Part shown: one piece after another, positions 30,001 to 31,337 of the stretch
Layout of the letters: every line of letters begins with the position of its first letter
How positions within the stretch are numbered: the stretch's first letter is position 1
DNA from: Pyxidicoccus sp. MSG2
GTDB lineage: Bacteria; Myxococcota; Myxococcia; Myxococcales; Myxococcaceae
Reading direction: 5' to 3'
NCBI RefSeq assembly: GCF_026626705.1
Contig: NZ_JAPNKC010000001.1
Coordinates: 11,804,001 to 11,868,000 of the forward strand
Length of the DNA: 64,000 bases
The notes under the pieces: generated by a model
Seen by the model: the letters and a program-made list of their open reading frames with translations, nothing else
Told to the model about the DNA's origin: nothing
Database searches by the model: none
Translations under genes and position numbers: made by a program

Positions 30001-31258
30001 GGCCCGCGAGAGCGGCGCCGAGGGCAAGAGGCTGGTGGCCTGGCTCGTGGCTCAGGCGGGGGCAACGCCGGACACGGCGGAGCTGCGGCGCTTCCTGAAG
30101 GAGCGGGTGCCCGACTTCATGGTGCCCTCCGCCTTCGTGTCGCTGGACGCGTTGCCGCTGACGCCCAACGGCAAGGTGGACCGCAAGGCGCTCCCGGCAC
30201 CGGAAGTCCGGACGGAGCCGGCACACACCTACGTGCCGCCGCGCGACGACCTGGAGCTGCGTCTCGCCCGCATCTGGGAGGAGCTGCTGGGCGTGTCACC
30301 CGTTGGCATCCACTCGGACTTCTTCGAGCTGGGGGGCCACTCGCTTCTGGCAATGCGGATGATGTCCCTCATCCGCGAGCGCCTGGGCCGGAGCCTGCCG
30401 GTGGTGGCCCTCTTCCAGTCGGGCACGCTCGAGGAGCTGGCGGCACGGCTGCGCGAGGCACAGGGGAGCCTGTCTCCGTGGGTGTCACTCACCAACGGGG
30501 GCTCGCGCCGGCCGTTCTTCTGCGTCCACCCCGTCAGCGGCAACGTCCTGCCCTACCTGGAGCTGGCTCGCGCACTGGGCCCGGACCAGCCGTTCCACGC
30601 GTTCCAGGCGCCCGGCATCGAGGACGAACAGGCTCCGTTGGAGACGGTGGAAGCCCTGGCGGCGCGCTACCTGGAGGCCCTCCGTGAAGTCCAGCCCGTC
30701 GGCCCGTACCGGCTGGGAGGCTGGTCCATGGGAGGCACGGTGGCCTTCGAGATGGCGCGCCAGTTGGAGCAGCGGGGCGAGCAGGTGGAGCAGCTCGTGC
30801 TCATCGACTCCTACGCCTTCGACAAGCGCCCGCCGGAGGGGGCAGGGGAGTCGTGGCTCGCGGCCCGCTTCGTCGAGTTCACGGCCCGACTCGTCGGCCT
30901 GCCAGCTCCCGAGCTGGATGCGGAAGCCCTGCCCGGCGGCGACGCGCTGCTGAACGGGTTGCTGGAGGCGGGGCGGAACGCCGGAGTCCTCGCCCGGGGC
31001 GTGGGCGTCGAGCAGCTCCGCATCCTGTACCGCGTCTTCGCGAGCAACCTGCGCGCCCTGTGGCGGTACGAGCCGGGCGCGTACGGAGGCCGCGTCACGC
31101 TGGTGCGCGCCAGCGAGACGCAGGTGCCCACCGGCCCGGACGGTGGCTGGGCGCGGCTCGCGGCCGGCGGCGTGGAGGTGTGCGAGCTCCCCGGTGACCA
31201 CCACTCCCTGCTTCGTGCTCCCACCGTGGAGGCGCTCGCGAAGAAGCTTCAGGAGTGA
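2..31258 (+). CDS. Giant nonribosomal peptide synthetase, ten modules visible, terminal TE; 5' partial
   Basis: Assembles a peptide by thiotemplate chemistry in the cytoplasm. The frame is open from base 2, so the true start lies upstream; it ends with TGA at 31256-31258, giving 10,418 visible residues (over 1.1 MDa). The order is the tail of a C domain (about 2-85), A-PCP, nine C-A-PCP modules of about 3.17 kb each, then a thioesterase. All A domains have the TSGSTGRP(K/R)G, YGPTE, YRTGD and NGKVDR cores. All C domains have HH(I)xSD(G/E)WSM and all PCPs have LGGHSLL. No epimerisation, methylation or ketosynthase domain was seen. Specificity positions aligned by eye to GrsA-PheA suggest X-Val-Val-Val-Asp-Val-Val-Val-Val-Ala. 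Many Val A domains are nearly identical at base level, so the sequence is open to assembly error. The family assignment is certain; the substrates are predictions. Confidence 0.97.
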   Translation: MLEAAVAAPEQRLADLPLLSSGERHRLLVEWNDTAADYPRDTPVHVQLAARAARMPEAVALRWDGGQLTYAGLMEQVRALSVRLRRLGVGPEVRVGLCALRSPEVVVGLLAILDAGGAWVPLDPDSPRERLALMLEDARPAVLLTQRALRDALPPSAAPVVLLDEDAPASEATAAGAPAPVVLADHAAYVLFTSGSTGRPKGVLVSHRALARHTAWFISALKLGAEDRVLQKALLGFDASVPEVLATLVAGAQVVLAPAEANSDSGVLLEALERLRVTVLQLVPSQLRVLLDEEHLERAAALRVLVSGGEGLPVDLARRVNERLPSTRLINAYGPTETTVDATAWLGGALGEGPTAPIGRPIANTQAYVLDAGWQPVPEGVPGELFIGGDGLARGYVGRPELTAERFVPDAFGAAPGARLYRTGDRVRWHVGGSLEFLGRVDAQVKVRGVRIEPAEVEAVLAQHPEVREAIVIAREEASGGMRLVAYAVLRSAASSAGGVPVTVDLRTWLAGRLPPAMVPSACVVLESLPLLPNGKVDRKALPSPDAEISERQYVAPRTPTEELLAGFFSRVLGVERVGVHDGFFELGGHSLLATQLVSRVRSTFRVELALRELFEAPTVAELARRVDQAQRQGQHSPLPRLKALPRTRELPLSFSQQRLWFLDQLQPGSAFYNVPSVVRLSGPLDARALEWSFGELVRRHEVLRTTFRVQDGTPVQVISPEPTVAFLAVDLEALPEAARDAETSRWIEEEAQRPFDLARGPLLRATLLRLDARTHVLVLVMHHIVSDEWSMNILVREVAEVYEALAHEQRPALPELPLQYGDYALWQQNWLRGEVLDAQLAYWRTQLEGAPRALELPTDKPRPAMQTFRGAMKGTLWPETLWGAVKSLAQKEGATPFMVLLAAFQTVLSRYSGQEDVSVGAPIAGRTREETERLIGFFVNTLVLRTKLGGNPTFRQVLAQVREVTLGAYAHQDVPFEKLVEELQPGRDLSRSPLCQVTLTLQNTPTKEFRLRELTLQGLDTQEKTSKFDLSLLVEEAPQGLAVAVNYNSDLFEAATMERLLGHLRVLLESAVASPEQRLVDLPLMGREERRRVEEWSGRAAGFPREAGLHELFEAQVLRTPDAVAVEYEGQRLTYAGLNRWANQLAHHLRGMGVGPEVRVGLCVERSLELVVSVLGILKAGGVYVPLDASYPMERLSWMKREAGVALLVAQEKLADEVAEGSEPVFCVDSQWEALLSQPEDNLPVRVGGENLAYVMFTSGSTGRPRGVGVPHRAVSRLVVGTDFARFGPEEVWLQLAPISFDASTLEVWGALLHGAKLVVYPAGAPSLEELGRKLGESGITSLWLTAALFEQMQVRQPEALARVKQVLAGGDVLPVGRVKERLASGHVLINGYGPTENTTFSACHRMEGPEELGASVPIGRPITNTSAYVLDEAMQLVPLGVPGELYVGGEGLAVGYVGRPELTAERFVPSPFGDGARLYRTGDVVRWRVDGTLEFLGRRDMQVKVRGFRIELGEVEAALGQHSDVNEAVVIAREDGTEGKRLVAYVTAKEGMQLEPARLRTHLKQRLPEYMVPSAYVVLDALPLTPNGKVDRKALPAPDIQDSNPETFEAPRTEAEKKLAAIFAEVLNVERVGLHGDFFELGGHSLLATQLVSRVREAFKVELPLRDVFEASTVEKLAGRLDEGTQETKGVRAPHLRREARSEALPLSFAQQRLWFLDQLEPGSAFYNVPSVVRLTGTLDLQALEKSFRELVRRHESLRTTFRAEAGTPVQVISMEPAPAIAREDLSRLPETDRGTAAERWVEEEIERPFNLETGPLLRTTLLKLSEQEHLLVLVMHHIVSDGWSMGILVREVVALYDAYARGREPALPSLEVQYADYAVWQRDWLKGEVLEAQLGYWRKQLQGAPRALELPTDKPRPAVQSFRGDLQSFEWPRELWESVKALAQREGATPFMVLLAAFQTVLGRYAGQDDVSVGTAIANRTRAETEGLIGFFVNTLVLRAKLEPRQSFRELVRQVRETTLGAYAHQEVPFERLVEELQPERDMSRGALFQVMFVLQNAPGTAVSLQGLKLEGARSSSGKTSKFDLTLDMGETEKGLSGGLEFNSDLFEPETMERLLGHLRVLLESAVARPEQRLMDLPLMDEKERQRLVGRWSGKATEYPREESLAELFEAQVLKTPVAVAVEYEGQRLTYSELNRRANQLAHHLRAMRVGPEVRVGLCVERSLELVVSVLGILKAGGVYVPLDASYPSERLAWMKRESAVALLVTQQKLLPSVRQADDEPTVCVDTEWPVIARQPEGNLPVRVGGENLAYVMFTSGSTGRPKGVGVPHRAVSRLVLGTDFARFGPEEVWLQLAPISFDASTLEVWGALLHGAKLVVYPAGAPSLEELGRALSASGITSLWLTAALFEQMQARQPEALAGVKQLLAGGDVLPVGRVKERLAAGGVLINGYGPTENTTFSACHRMEGSEELGASVPIGRPITNTQAYVLDEAMQPVPTGVPGELYVGGEGLAVGYVGRPELTAERFVPSPFGHGARLYRTGDVVRWRADGALEFLGRRDTQVKVRGFRIELGEVETALAQHSGVSEAVVIAREDGTEGKRLVAYVTAKEGAELEASVLRAHVQQRLPEYMVPSAYVVLDALPLTPNGKVDRKALPDPRAAFSPEGAGYEAPRTPAEELLAGLFAQVLGVERVGTKDNFFELGGHSLLATQIISRIRGAFGIELPLRALFEAPTVAALVERTERAVRAGSALVVPLLRPRVERNAAPPLSFAQQRLWFLDRLEPGSAFYNVPTVVRAEGTLDVSVLQRSFEELVRRHESLRTTFGARDGRPVQLIASEPLLAFEVKDLGAVPVEGREPEAMRLVEHESQRPFDLEHGPLLRMTLLKMSEHEHVLVLVMHHIVSDGWSMNVLVREIAALYEAFSEGRSSPLPDLAVQYADYAVWQREWLQGQVLEAKLGYWNQQLKGATRALELPTDRPRPAVQTFRGGHVEVQWPKRLWDGAKTLAQREGATPFMVLLAAFQTVLSRYSGQEDVSVGAPIAGRTQGATEGLIGFFANMLVLRSKLSSDQSFLQLLGQVRETTLGAYAHQEVPFEKLVEELQPERDLSRSPLFQVTLTLQNTPTTEVKLRQGLKLSGVESEDKTSKFDLSLVVQEVPQGVAAGVNYNSDLFDAATMERLLRHLGVLLESAVARPEQRLMDLPLMDEAERRQLGGWSGKAVEYPREASLAELFEAQVQRTPDAVAVEYAGQRLTYVELNRRANQLAHHLRAMGVGPEVRVGLCVERSLELVVSVLGILKAGGVYVPLDASYPLERLSWMKREAGVAVLVAQEKLADEIAEGSELLVCVDSDWDAIARQPEGNLPVRVGGENLAYVMFTSGSTGRPKGVGVPHRAVSRLVLGTDFAHFGPEEVWLQLAPISFDASTLEVWGALLHGAKLVVYPAGAPSLEELGRTLGEAGITSLWLTAALFEQMQARQPEALAGVKQLLAGGDVLPVGRVRERLASGNVLINGYGPTENTTFSACHRMEGSEELGASVPIGRPITNTQVYVLDEAMQPVPTGVPGELYVGGEGLAVGYVGRPELTAERFVPSPFGHGARLYRTGDVVRWRVDGTLEFLGRRDTQVKVRGFRIELGEVETALAQHSGVSEAVVIAREDGTEGKRLVAYVTAKEGAAIDAAILRTHLKQRLPEYMVPSAYVVLDWLPLTPNGKVDRKALPTPDAPMQETFVAPRTETEQKLAAIFVEVLNLDQVGLHGDFFELGGHSLLATQLVSRVREAFQVELPLRDVFEASTVEKLAARLGTELSTGPGLQSPPLKRVPRTGRLPLSFAQQRLWFLDQLEPGGNSYNIPAAVKLTGTLHVEALEQSLEALVRRHESLRTTFQEQGGSPVQVISPEAHVRLGTEDLTGAPEAERASEAARIFAEEAQRPFNLEQGPLLRALLLKLSEQEHVLVLVMHHIVSDGWSMDILVREAGALYESCSRGLPSPLPELPLQYADYAVWQREWLKDAVLGAQLAYWKHQLQGAPAVLELPTDKPRPAVQTFVGEGRGFQWPRELWESAKALAHGEGATPFMVFLAAFQTVLSRHSGQDDVCVGSPIANRTRAETEGLIGFFINTLVLRARLGGNPTFRQLVAQAREVTLGAYAHQDVPFEKLVEELKPERHLNRSPLFQVMFILQNTPTTELRLSGLTLAGMDTDARTSKFDLTLELTEQPQGLSVAVAYNRDLFHQDTVDRLVGHLRVLLEAAVRAPDTRLADLPLMVGAERQRLLVEWNDTHTPFAPVTVQALFEAQAARTPDAEAVVAEDSRLTYRELNQRANQVAHHLRELGVGPDVPVGLYLDRSASALVGLWGILKAGGAYVPLDPAFPLERLRGVLADAGARALVTQSTLAERLGWSAGAVIRLDADARLLAGRSAADPVPVTAPENLAYVIFTSGSTGRPKGVAIEHRQLVNYVEGVSRRLELPASASFASVSTLAADLGNTAVFPALCHGGALHLVSREQASDPAALAALFEREAVDCLKIVPPHLQALLASGNPERVLPRQRLVLGGDVSDWSLIDRVHALAPGLEVFNHYGPTETTVGVLTLKVPRGAEGRVSVSVPLGRPIPNARTYVLDAQLVPVPVGVPGELCIGGLVVGRGYLGRPDLTAERFIPDPYSGAQGARMYRTGDRARLLADGRVEFLGRVDHQLKIRGYRVELGEVEAALERHPAVREAVVLARDGQAGGKRLVAYAVPVAGQTLVAEALRDFLGGTLPDYMVPQAFVVLDALPLTPNGKVDRAALPAPDFVAAEPESFTAPRTETEKVLAGLFAEVLGLTQVGVHGSFFELGGHSLLATQAISRIRSAFGIDLPLRELFEAPTVAALADRVDRAVRAGAGFVAPPLRRRREHQDVLPLSYAQQRLWFLEQLAPGSAFYNVPAVVKLSGPLDGAALERSFEELVRRHESLRTTFRAEGGLPVQVISPAGRVVLDTVDLGGHPEREQEARRRAEAEAVRPFDLAQGPLLRTSLLRLGAQEHVLVLMTHHIVSDGWSMGILVREVAALYEAFSQGRPSSLPELPVQYPDYAVWQREWLKGEVLEAQLGYWKQQLEGAPATLELPTDKPRPAVQTFRGEVRQTLWPKALWRNLESLGRREGATPFMVLLAAFQTVLSRYAGQEDVSVGAPIAGRTQGETEGLIGFFANMLVLRAKVEGGQSFRQLLRQVRETTLGAYAHQEVPFEKLVEELQPERDLSRSPLFQVTLTLQNTPTTEVKLKQGLTLSGVDSEWKTSKFDLSLLVEEVPHGVVAAVNYNSDLFGAETVERLLGHLQVLLESAVARPEQRLMDLPLMGEAERKQLLGGWSGKTVEYPREASLAELFEAQVRRTPGAVAVEYAGQRLTYVELNRRANQLAHHLRAMGVGPEVRVGLCVERSLELAVSVLGILKAGGVYVPLDASYPLERLGWMKREAGVALLVAQEKLAEEIAEGSELLVCVDSEWATISRQPETSPSTQVSGANLAYVMFTSGSTGRPKGVGVPHRAVSRLVLGTDFAHFGPEEVWLQLAPISFDASTLEVWGALLHGAKLVVYPAGAPSLEELGRTLGEAGITSLWLTAALFEQMQARQPEALAGVKQLLAGGDVLPVGRVKERLAAGGVLINGYGPTENTTFSACHRMEGSEELGVSVPIGRPIRNTQTYVLDGAMQPVPVGVPGELYVGGEGLAVGYVGRPELTAERFIPSPFGDGARLYRTGDVVRWRADGALEFLGRRDTQVKVRGFRIELGEVETALAQHSGVNEAVVVAREDGTEGKRLVAYVTAKEGVELEASVLRMHVKQRLPEYMVPSAYVVLDALPLTPNGKVDRKALPAPDAHAPKPEAFEVPRTETEKKLAAIFAEVLNVEQVGLHGDFFELGGHSLLATQLVSRVKEAFQVELPLRDIFEASTVEKLAERIEAGAGDTKGLQAPALKRALRDGALPLSFAQQRLWFLDQLQPGSAFYNVPTVVKLSGRLDVDALEKSFRELVRRHESLRTTFRTEAGAPVQVISTEPALAIVREDLSPLSEADRAQAAQRWVEEEIERPFSLEQGPLLRTALVKVSEQEHVLVLVMHHIVSDGWSMGILVREMVALYEAYAQGRQPALPDLALQYADYAVWQRNWLKGEVLEAQLSYWRKQLEGAPAALELPTDKPRPAVQSFRGDTRTFQWSKGLWEAVKTLAQQEGATPFMVLLAAFQTVLGRYAGQDDVSVGTAIANRTRAETEGLIGFFVNTLVLRSRLDGRSTFRELLRQVRETTLGAYAHQEVPFERLVEELQPQRDMSRGALFQVMFVLQNAPVSAVNLPGLKLEGADSSGKTSKFDLTLGMADSGDGGVAGALEFNSDLFEPATIERLMGHLRVLLESAVARPEQRLEALPLMAGVERRRLVQDWSGRAAEYPREASLAELFEAQVRKTPDAVAVEYAGQRLTYAELNRRANQLAHHLRAMGVGPEVRVGLCVERSLELVVSVLGILKAGGAYVPLDASYPSERLAWMKQESDVALLVTQQKLLPSVHQTEVERVVCVDTEWPVITRQSEGNPPVRVGGENLSYVMFTSGSTGRPKGVGVPHRAVSRLVLGTDFAHFGPEEVWLQLAPISFDASTLEVWGALLHGAKLVVYPAGAPSLEELGRTLGEAGITSLWLTAALFDQMQARQPEALAGVKQLLAGGDVLPVGRVRERLASGNVLINGYGPTENTTFSACYRMEGPEELGVSVPIGRPITNTRAYVLDGAMQPVPVGVPGELYVGGAGLAVGYIGRPELTAERFVPSPFGDGARLYRTGDMVRWRVDGTLEFLGRRDTQVKVRGFRIELGEVETALAQHSGVNEVVIIAREVGTEGKRLVAYVTAKEGAELEPAGLRTHLMQRLPEYMVPSAYVVLDALPLTPNGKVDRKALPDPTASARTASAEYEAPRTPREELLAALFAQVLGVERVGTKDNFFELGGHSLLATQVVSRIRSTFGVELPLRELFEAPTVAALADRTEHAARAGHGLAAPPLKPRTERQAVLPLSFAQQRLWFLDRLEPGSSFYNVPAVVRAEGALDVGVLQRSFEELVRRHEALRTTFGSKDGKPVQVISSEPLLAFDMKDLRAVPEGTREAEAMRLVEEESQRPFDLEHGPLLRMTLLRLSEQEHVLVLVTHHIVSDGWSMNVLVREIAALYEAFSEGRSSPLPELAVQYADHAVWQREWLKGEVLEAKLGYWKQQLEGATHALELPTDRPRPAVQTFRGGHVEVQWPKRLWDGAKTLAQREGATPFMVLLAAFQTVLSRYAGQEDVSVGAPIAGRTQGETEGLIGFFANMLVLRAKVEGGQSFRQLLRQVRETTLGAYAHQEVPFEKLVEELQPERDLSRSPLFQVTLTLQNTPTTEVKLKQGLKLSGVESEDKTSKFDLSLVVQEVPQGAAAAVNYNSDLFDAATMERLLSHLRVLLEAAVTQPEQRLEALPLMDKEERRQVEQWSGRAVEYPREAGLHALFEAQVQRTPRAVAVEYAGQRLTYEALDRRANQLAHHLRSMGVGPEVRVGLCVERSLELVVSVLGILKAGGVYVPLDASYPLERLSWMKREAGVAVLVAQERLADEIAEGSELLVCVDSEWATISRRPESPLSPMVGGENLAYVMFTSGSTGRPKGVGVPHRAVSRLVLGTDFAHFGPEEVWLQLAPISFDASTLEVWGALLHGAKLVVYPAGAPSLEELGRTLGEAGITSLWLTAALFEQMQARQPEALAGVKQLLAGGDVLPVGRVRERLASGNVLINGYGPTENTTFSACHRMEGSEELGVSVPIGRPITNTAAHVLDGAMQPVPVGVPGELYVGGEGLAVGYVGRPELTAERFVPSPFGHGARLYRTGDVVRWRVDGTLEFLGRRDTQVKVRGFRIELGEVETALAQHSGVNEAVVVAREDGTEGKRLVAYVTAKEGAELEASVLRTHLKQRLPEYMVPSAYVVLDALPLTPNGKVDRKALPAPDAHAPKPEAFEAPRTETEKKLAAIFAEVLNVEQVGLHEDFFELGGHSLLATQLVSRVREAFQVELPLRDVFEASTVEKLALKLDGAGTDTEVKAPPLVRVSRDRALPLSFAQQRLWFLDQLEPGSAFYNVPVAVKLTGTLDLRALERSFEALVRRHESLRTVFRTENGLPVQVIEHGMQARLEVVDLGSLPEVARATEAKHLAGQEAQRPFNLETGPLLRTTLLKLSEQEHLLVLVMHHIVSDGWSMGILVREVVALYEAYALGRQPALPELTVQYADYAVWQREWLKGEVLEAQLGYWKKQLTGAPRALELPTDKPRPAVQSFRGDTRTFQWPKGLWESVKALAQQEGATPFMVLLAAFQTVLSRYSGQDDVSVGTAIANRTRAETEGLIGFFVNTLVLRTRLDGNPSFRELLGQVRETTLGAYAHQEVPFERLVEELQPERDMSRGPLFQVMFVLQNAPGSAVSLPGLTLEAAESSGKTSKFDLTLGMGETEEGLSGGLEFNSDLFESDTIERLLGHLRVLLESAVSNPEQRLEALPLMGAQERRRLVEEWSGKAVEYPREMSLAELFEAQVQRTPHAVAVEYVGQRLTYAELNRRANQLAHHLKGMGVGPEVRVGLCVERSLELVASVLGILKAGGVYVPLDASYPWERLSWMKREACVTVLVSQEKLAVAEDGVPVVLVDSGWTAFSHQSESTPPVRVGGGNLAYVMFTSGSTGRPKGVGVPHRAVSRLVLGTDFAHFGPEEVWLQLAPISFDASTLEVWGALLHGAKLVVYPAGTPSLEELGRTLSASGITSLWLTAALFEQMQARQPEALAGVKQLLAGGDVLPVGRVKERLAAGGVLINGYGPTENTTFSACYRMEGSEELGASVPIGRPITNTSAYVLDGAMQPVPVGVPGELYVGGEGLAVGYVGRPELTAERFVPSPFGDGARLYRTGDMVRWRVDGTLEFLGRRDTQVKVRGFRIELGEVETALAQHSAVNEVVVVAREDGAEGKRLVAYVTAKEGANIDAATLRTHLKQRLPEYMVPSAFMVLDALPLTPNGKVDRKALPAPDAVLATHRREYVAPRTPVEQTLATLWSEVLRHDSPGVLDDFFELGGHSLLATQLVSRIREAFQVELPLRELFESPTVARLAQRVEAARSRAAGTQAPPLKRAPRDGALPLSFAQQRLWFLDQLEPGSTVYNVPSVVRLSGGLDTHALERAFDALVHRHESLRTTFQVANGAPVQVIESQGRTRLHGVDFSSLPEDSRDAEARRWALVESQRPFDLEQGPLLRTTLLKLSAQEHVLVLVMHHIISDGWSMGLLVHEVAELYAAFSQGRPSPLPELPLQYADYAVWQREWLRGDVLDAQLGYWKQQLEGAPRLLELPTDLPRPAVQSLEGALAPFSLGRELTDAVKALGMREGVTPFMVMLAAFQAVLARYSGQDDVCVGSPIAGRTRAETEGLIGFFVNTLVLRTRLDGNPSFRELLARVREVTLGAYAHQDVPFEKLVEELRPERSLSHSPLFQVMLTLDSTPKAAGQGLSDLALRPVEVEHRVARFDLTLGLADGEDGLTGGLEYSTALFEPATVERLLGHLKALLEGALARPEAPVFTVPLLRDAERRRLLVEWNDTGSAGPADACIHTLFEWQVTATPDAVAVLAGDVSLTYRELDTRANWLAHHLRGLGVGPEVRVGLCVERTADLLVAVLGILKAGGAYVPLDPAYPRQRLAFMLEDAKPRVLVGQRHLLDSLPPVEAARVALDDAHMLAVEHTEAPTSGVTPDHLAYVLFTSGSTGRPKGVALEHRSAVAFLRWTARVFAAETLAGVLASTSLNFDLSVFELFAPLTRGGAVVVARNALALPSLPAAGRVTLINTVPSAMAELVRAHAVPGSVRTVNLAGEPLANSLVQAIHDAAPGVERVLNLYGPTEDTTYSTWTLAPRGATREPTLGRPLDGTRAYVLDAFGQPVPTGVAGELYLGGAGLARGNVDRPELTAERFVPDPFSTTPGARLYRTGDRVRWLAEGVLQYFGRIDQQVKVRGFRIELGEIEAALRQHPDVREAVVLARESGAEGKRLVAWLVAQAGATPDTAELRRFLKERVPDFMVPSAFVSLDALPLTPNGKVDRKALPAPEVRTEPAHTYVPPRDDLELRLARIWEELLGVSPVGIHSDFFELGGHSLLAMRMMSLIRERLGRSLPVVALFQSGTLEELAARLREAQGSLSPWVSLTNGGSRRPFFCVHPVSGNVLPYLELARALGPDQPFHAFQAPGIEDEQAPLETVEALAARYLEALREVQPVGPYRLGGWSMGGTVAFEMARQLEQRGEQVEQLVLIDSYAFDKRPPEGAGESWLAARFVEFTARLVGLPAPELDAEALPGGDALLNGLLEAGRNAGVLARGVGVEQLRILYRVFASNLRALWRYEPGAYGGRVTLVRASETQVPTGPDGGWARLAAGGVEVCELPGDHHSLLRAPTVEALAKKLQE
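86..1930 (+). other. NRPS module 1 (A-PCP part), substrate unassigned
   Basis: The adenylation domain runs to about 1640 and the PCP from about 1665 to 1890, with the phosphopantetheine Ser codon at 1772. The specificity residues read D-A-P-Q-V-G-A-V-D-K, which I cannot match to a known substrate. The final V-D-K resembles codes for Glu, Gln or Lys type residues, but Pro at 239 and Gln at 278 are unusual. Its C domain lies upstream of the window apart from the last 28 codons. Confidence 0.85.
1931..5100 (+). other. NRPS module 2 (C-A-PCP), predicted Val
   Basis: C domain from about 1950, A domain about 3330-4790, PCP about 4850-5060. The specificity code reads D-A-L-W-L-G-G-T-F-K, close to the classic Val code DAFW(I/L)GGTFK. 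This C domain is one of two with a non-standard base in the HHIVSD motif region: Glu replaces the usual Gly in HHIVSDEWSM. The PCP ends with the EASTVEKLA linker type. Confidence 0.85.
5101..8285 (+). other. NRPS module 3 (C-A-PCP), predicted Val
   Basis: C from about 5115, A about 6500-7970, PCP about 8020-8240. The code is D-A-L-W-L-G-G-T-F-K (Val). The C domain is of the ERLVEELQPERDMSRG subtype shared with modules 7 and 9, and the A domain's hinge region (KLLPSVRQ) matches module 7. The PCP linker is the EAPTVAAL type. Confidence 0.85.
8286..11450 (+). other. NRPS module 4 (C-A-PCP), predicted Val
   Basis: C from about 8305, A about 9690-11150, PCP about 11190-11400. The code is D-A-L-W-L-G-G-T-F-K (Val). 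The donor half of the C domain (RAEGTLDVSVLQRSF) matches only module 8. From 10523 to 10826 the DNA differs from module 3 (7346-7649) at only about two bases, a sign of recent gene conversion. Confidence 0.85.
11451..14650 (+). other. NRPS module 5 (C-A-PCP), predicted Asp
   Basis: C from about 11467, A about 12850-14340, PCP about 14370-14600. Instead of FDAS the A4 region reads AADLGNT. The code is D-L-T-K-V-G-H-V-G-K, one position from the known Asp code DLTKVGHIGK. Its codon style (for example TCC-GGC-TCC-ACC in core A3) differs from the neighbouring Val modules (TCG-GGA-AGC-ACG), so it has a different recent history. Confidence 0.85.
14651..17820 (+). other. NRPS module 6 (C-A-PCP), predicted Val
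   Basis: C from about 14666 (starts LPLSYAQQRLWFL), A about 16040-17510, PCP about 17550-17760. The code is D-A-L-W-L-G-G-T-F-K (Val). The PCP has the EASTVEKLA linker, as in modules 2, 4 and 8. Confidence 0.85.
17821..20995 (+). other. NRPS module 7 (C-A-PCP), predicted Val
   Basis: C from about 17834, A about 19210-20690, PCP about 20730-20950. The code is D-A-L-W-L-G-G-T-F-K (Val). It matches module 3 in C subtype, in the A-domain hinge (KLLPSVHQ) and in the PCP linker (EAPTVAAL), exactly four modules earlier. Confidence 0.85.
20996..24165 (+). other. NRPS module 8 (C-A-PCP), predicted Val
   Basis: C from about 21016, A about 22395-23870, PCP about 23905-24120. The code is D-A-L-W-L-G-G-T-F-K (Val). 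The C donor half (RAEGALDVGVLQRSF) and the A hinge (RLADEIAEGSELL) are those of module 4, four modules upstream. Confidence 0.85.
24166..27335 (+). other. NRPS module 9 (C-A-PCP), predicted Val
   Basis: C from about 24184, A about 25565-27030, PCP about 27065-27290. The code is D-A-L-W-L-G-G-T-F-K (Val). By periodicity this is the counterpart of module 5, but it carries a Val rather than an Asp A domain. Confidence 0.85.
27336..30465 (+). other. NRPS module 10 (C-A-PCP), predicted Ala-like
   Basis: C from about 27351, with HHIISDGWSM. A about 28740-30200, PCP about 30235-30460 (LGGHSLLAMRMM). The code is D-L-F-N-N-A-L-T-Y-K, which I recall as an Ala-type code in other NRPSs; the assignment is moderate. 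The last residue of the peptide would be loaded here. Confidence 0.75.
30475..31258 (+). other. Type I thioesterase domain, chain release
   Basis: Alpha/beta-hydrolase fold at the C-terminus of the synthetase. The nucleophile elbow is GGWSMGG with the Ser codon at 30725-30727; a catalytic Asp is likely in VLIDSYA, and the His in GDHHSLL about 20 residues before the end. It releases the peptide by hydrolysis or cyclisation; the sequence does not say which. Its presence shows this is the last protein of its assembly line. Confidence 0.95.
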
Positions 31259-31261
31259 GCG

Positions 31262-31295
31262 AGACACGGGCGTGCCGAGCGGCACGCCCGTGTCT
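31262..31295. terminator. Perfect 15-bp hairpin between convergent genes
   Basis: The left arm agacacgggcgtgcc (31262-31276), loop GAGC (31277-31280) and right arm (31281-31295) pair without mismatch. It sits three bases after the NRPS stop and 42 bases from the stop of the convergent monooxygenase, so it probably ends transcription in both directions. There is no T-run on either side, which is usual in GC-rich genomes. Confidence 0.85.
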
Positions 31296-31337
31296 GGCGC
31301 AGACGGCCTGAGCGTGCTCCCGAATCCGTGGAGGGCT

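Noticed and set aside
2..31258. Regular 3.17 kb repeats considered as a tandem satellite or CRISPR-like array
   Set aside because: They are the C-A-PCP modules of one protein, in frame and with conserved catalytic motifs; far too long for a CRISPR array.
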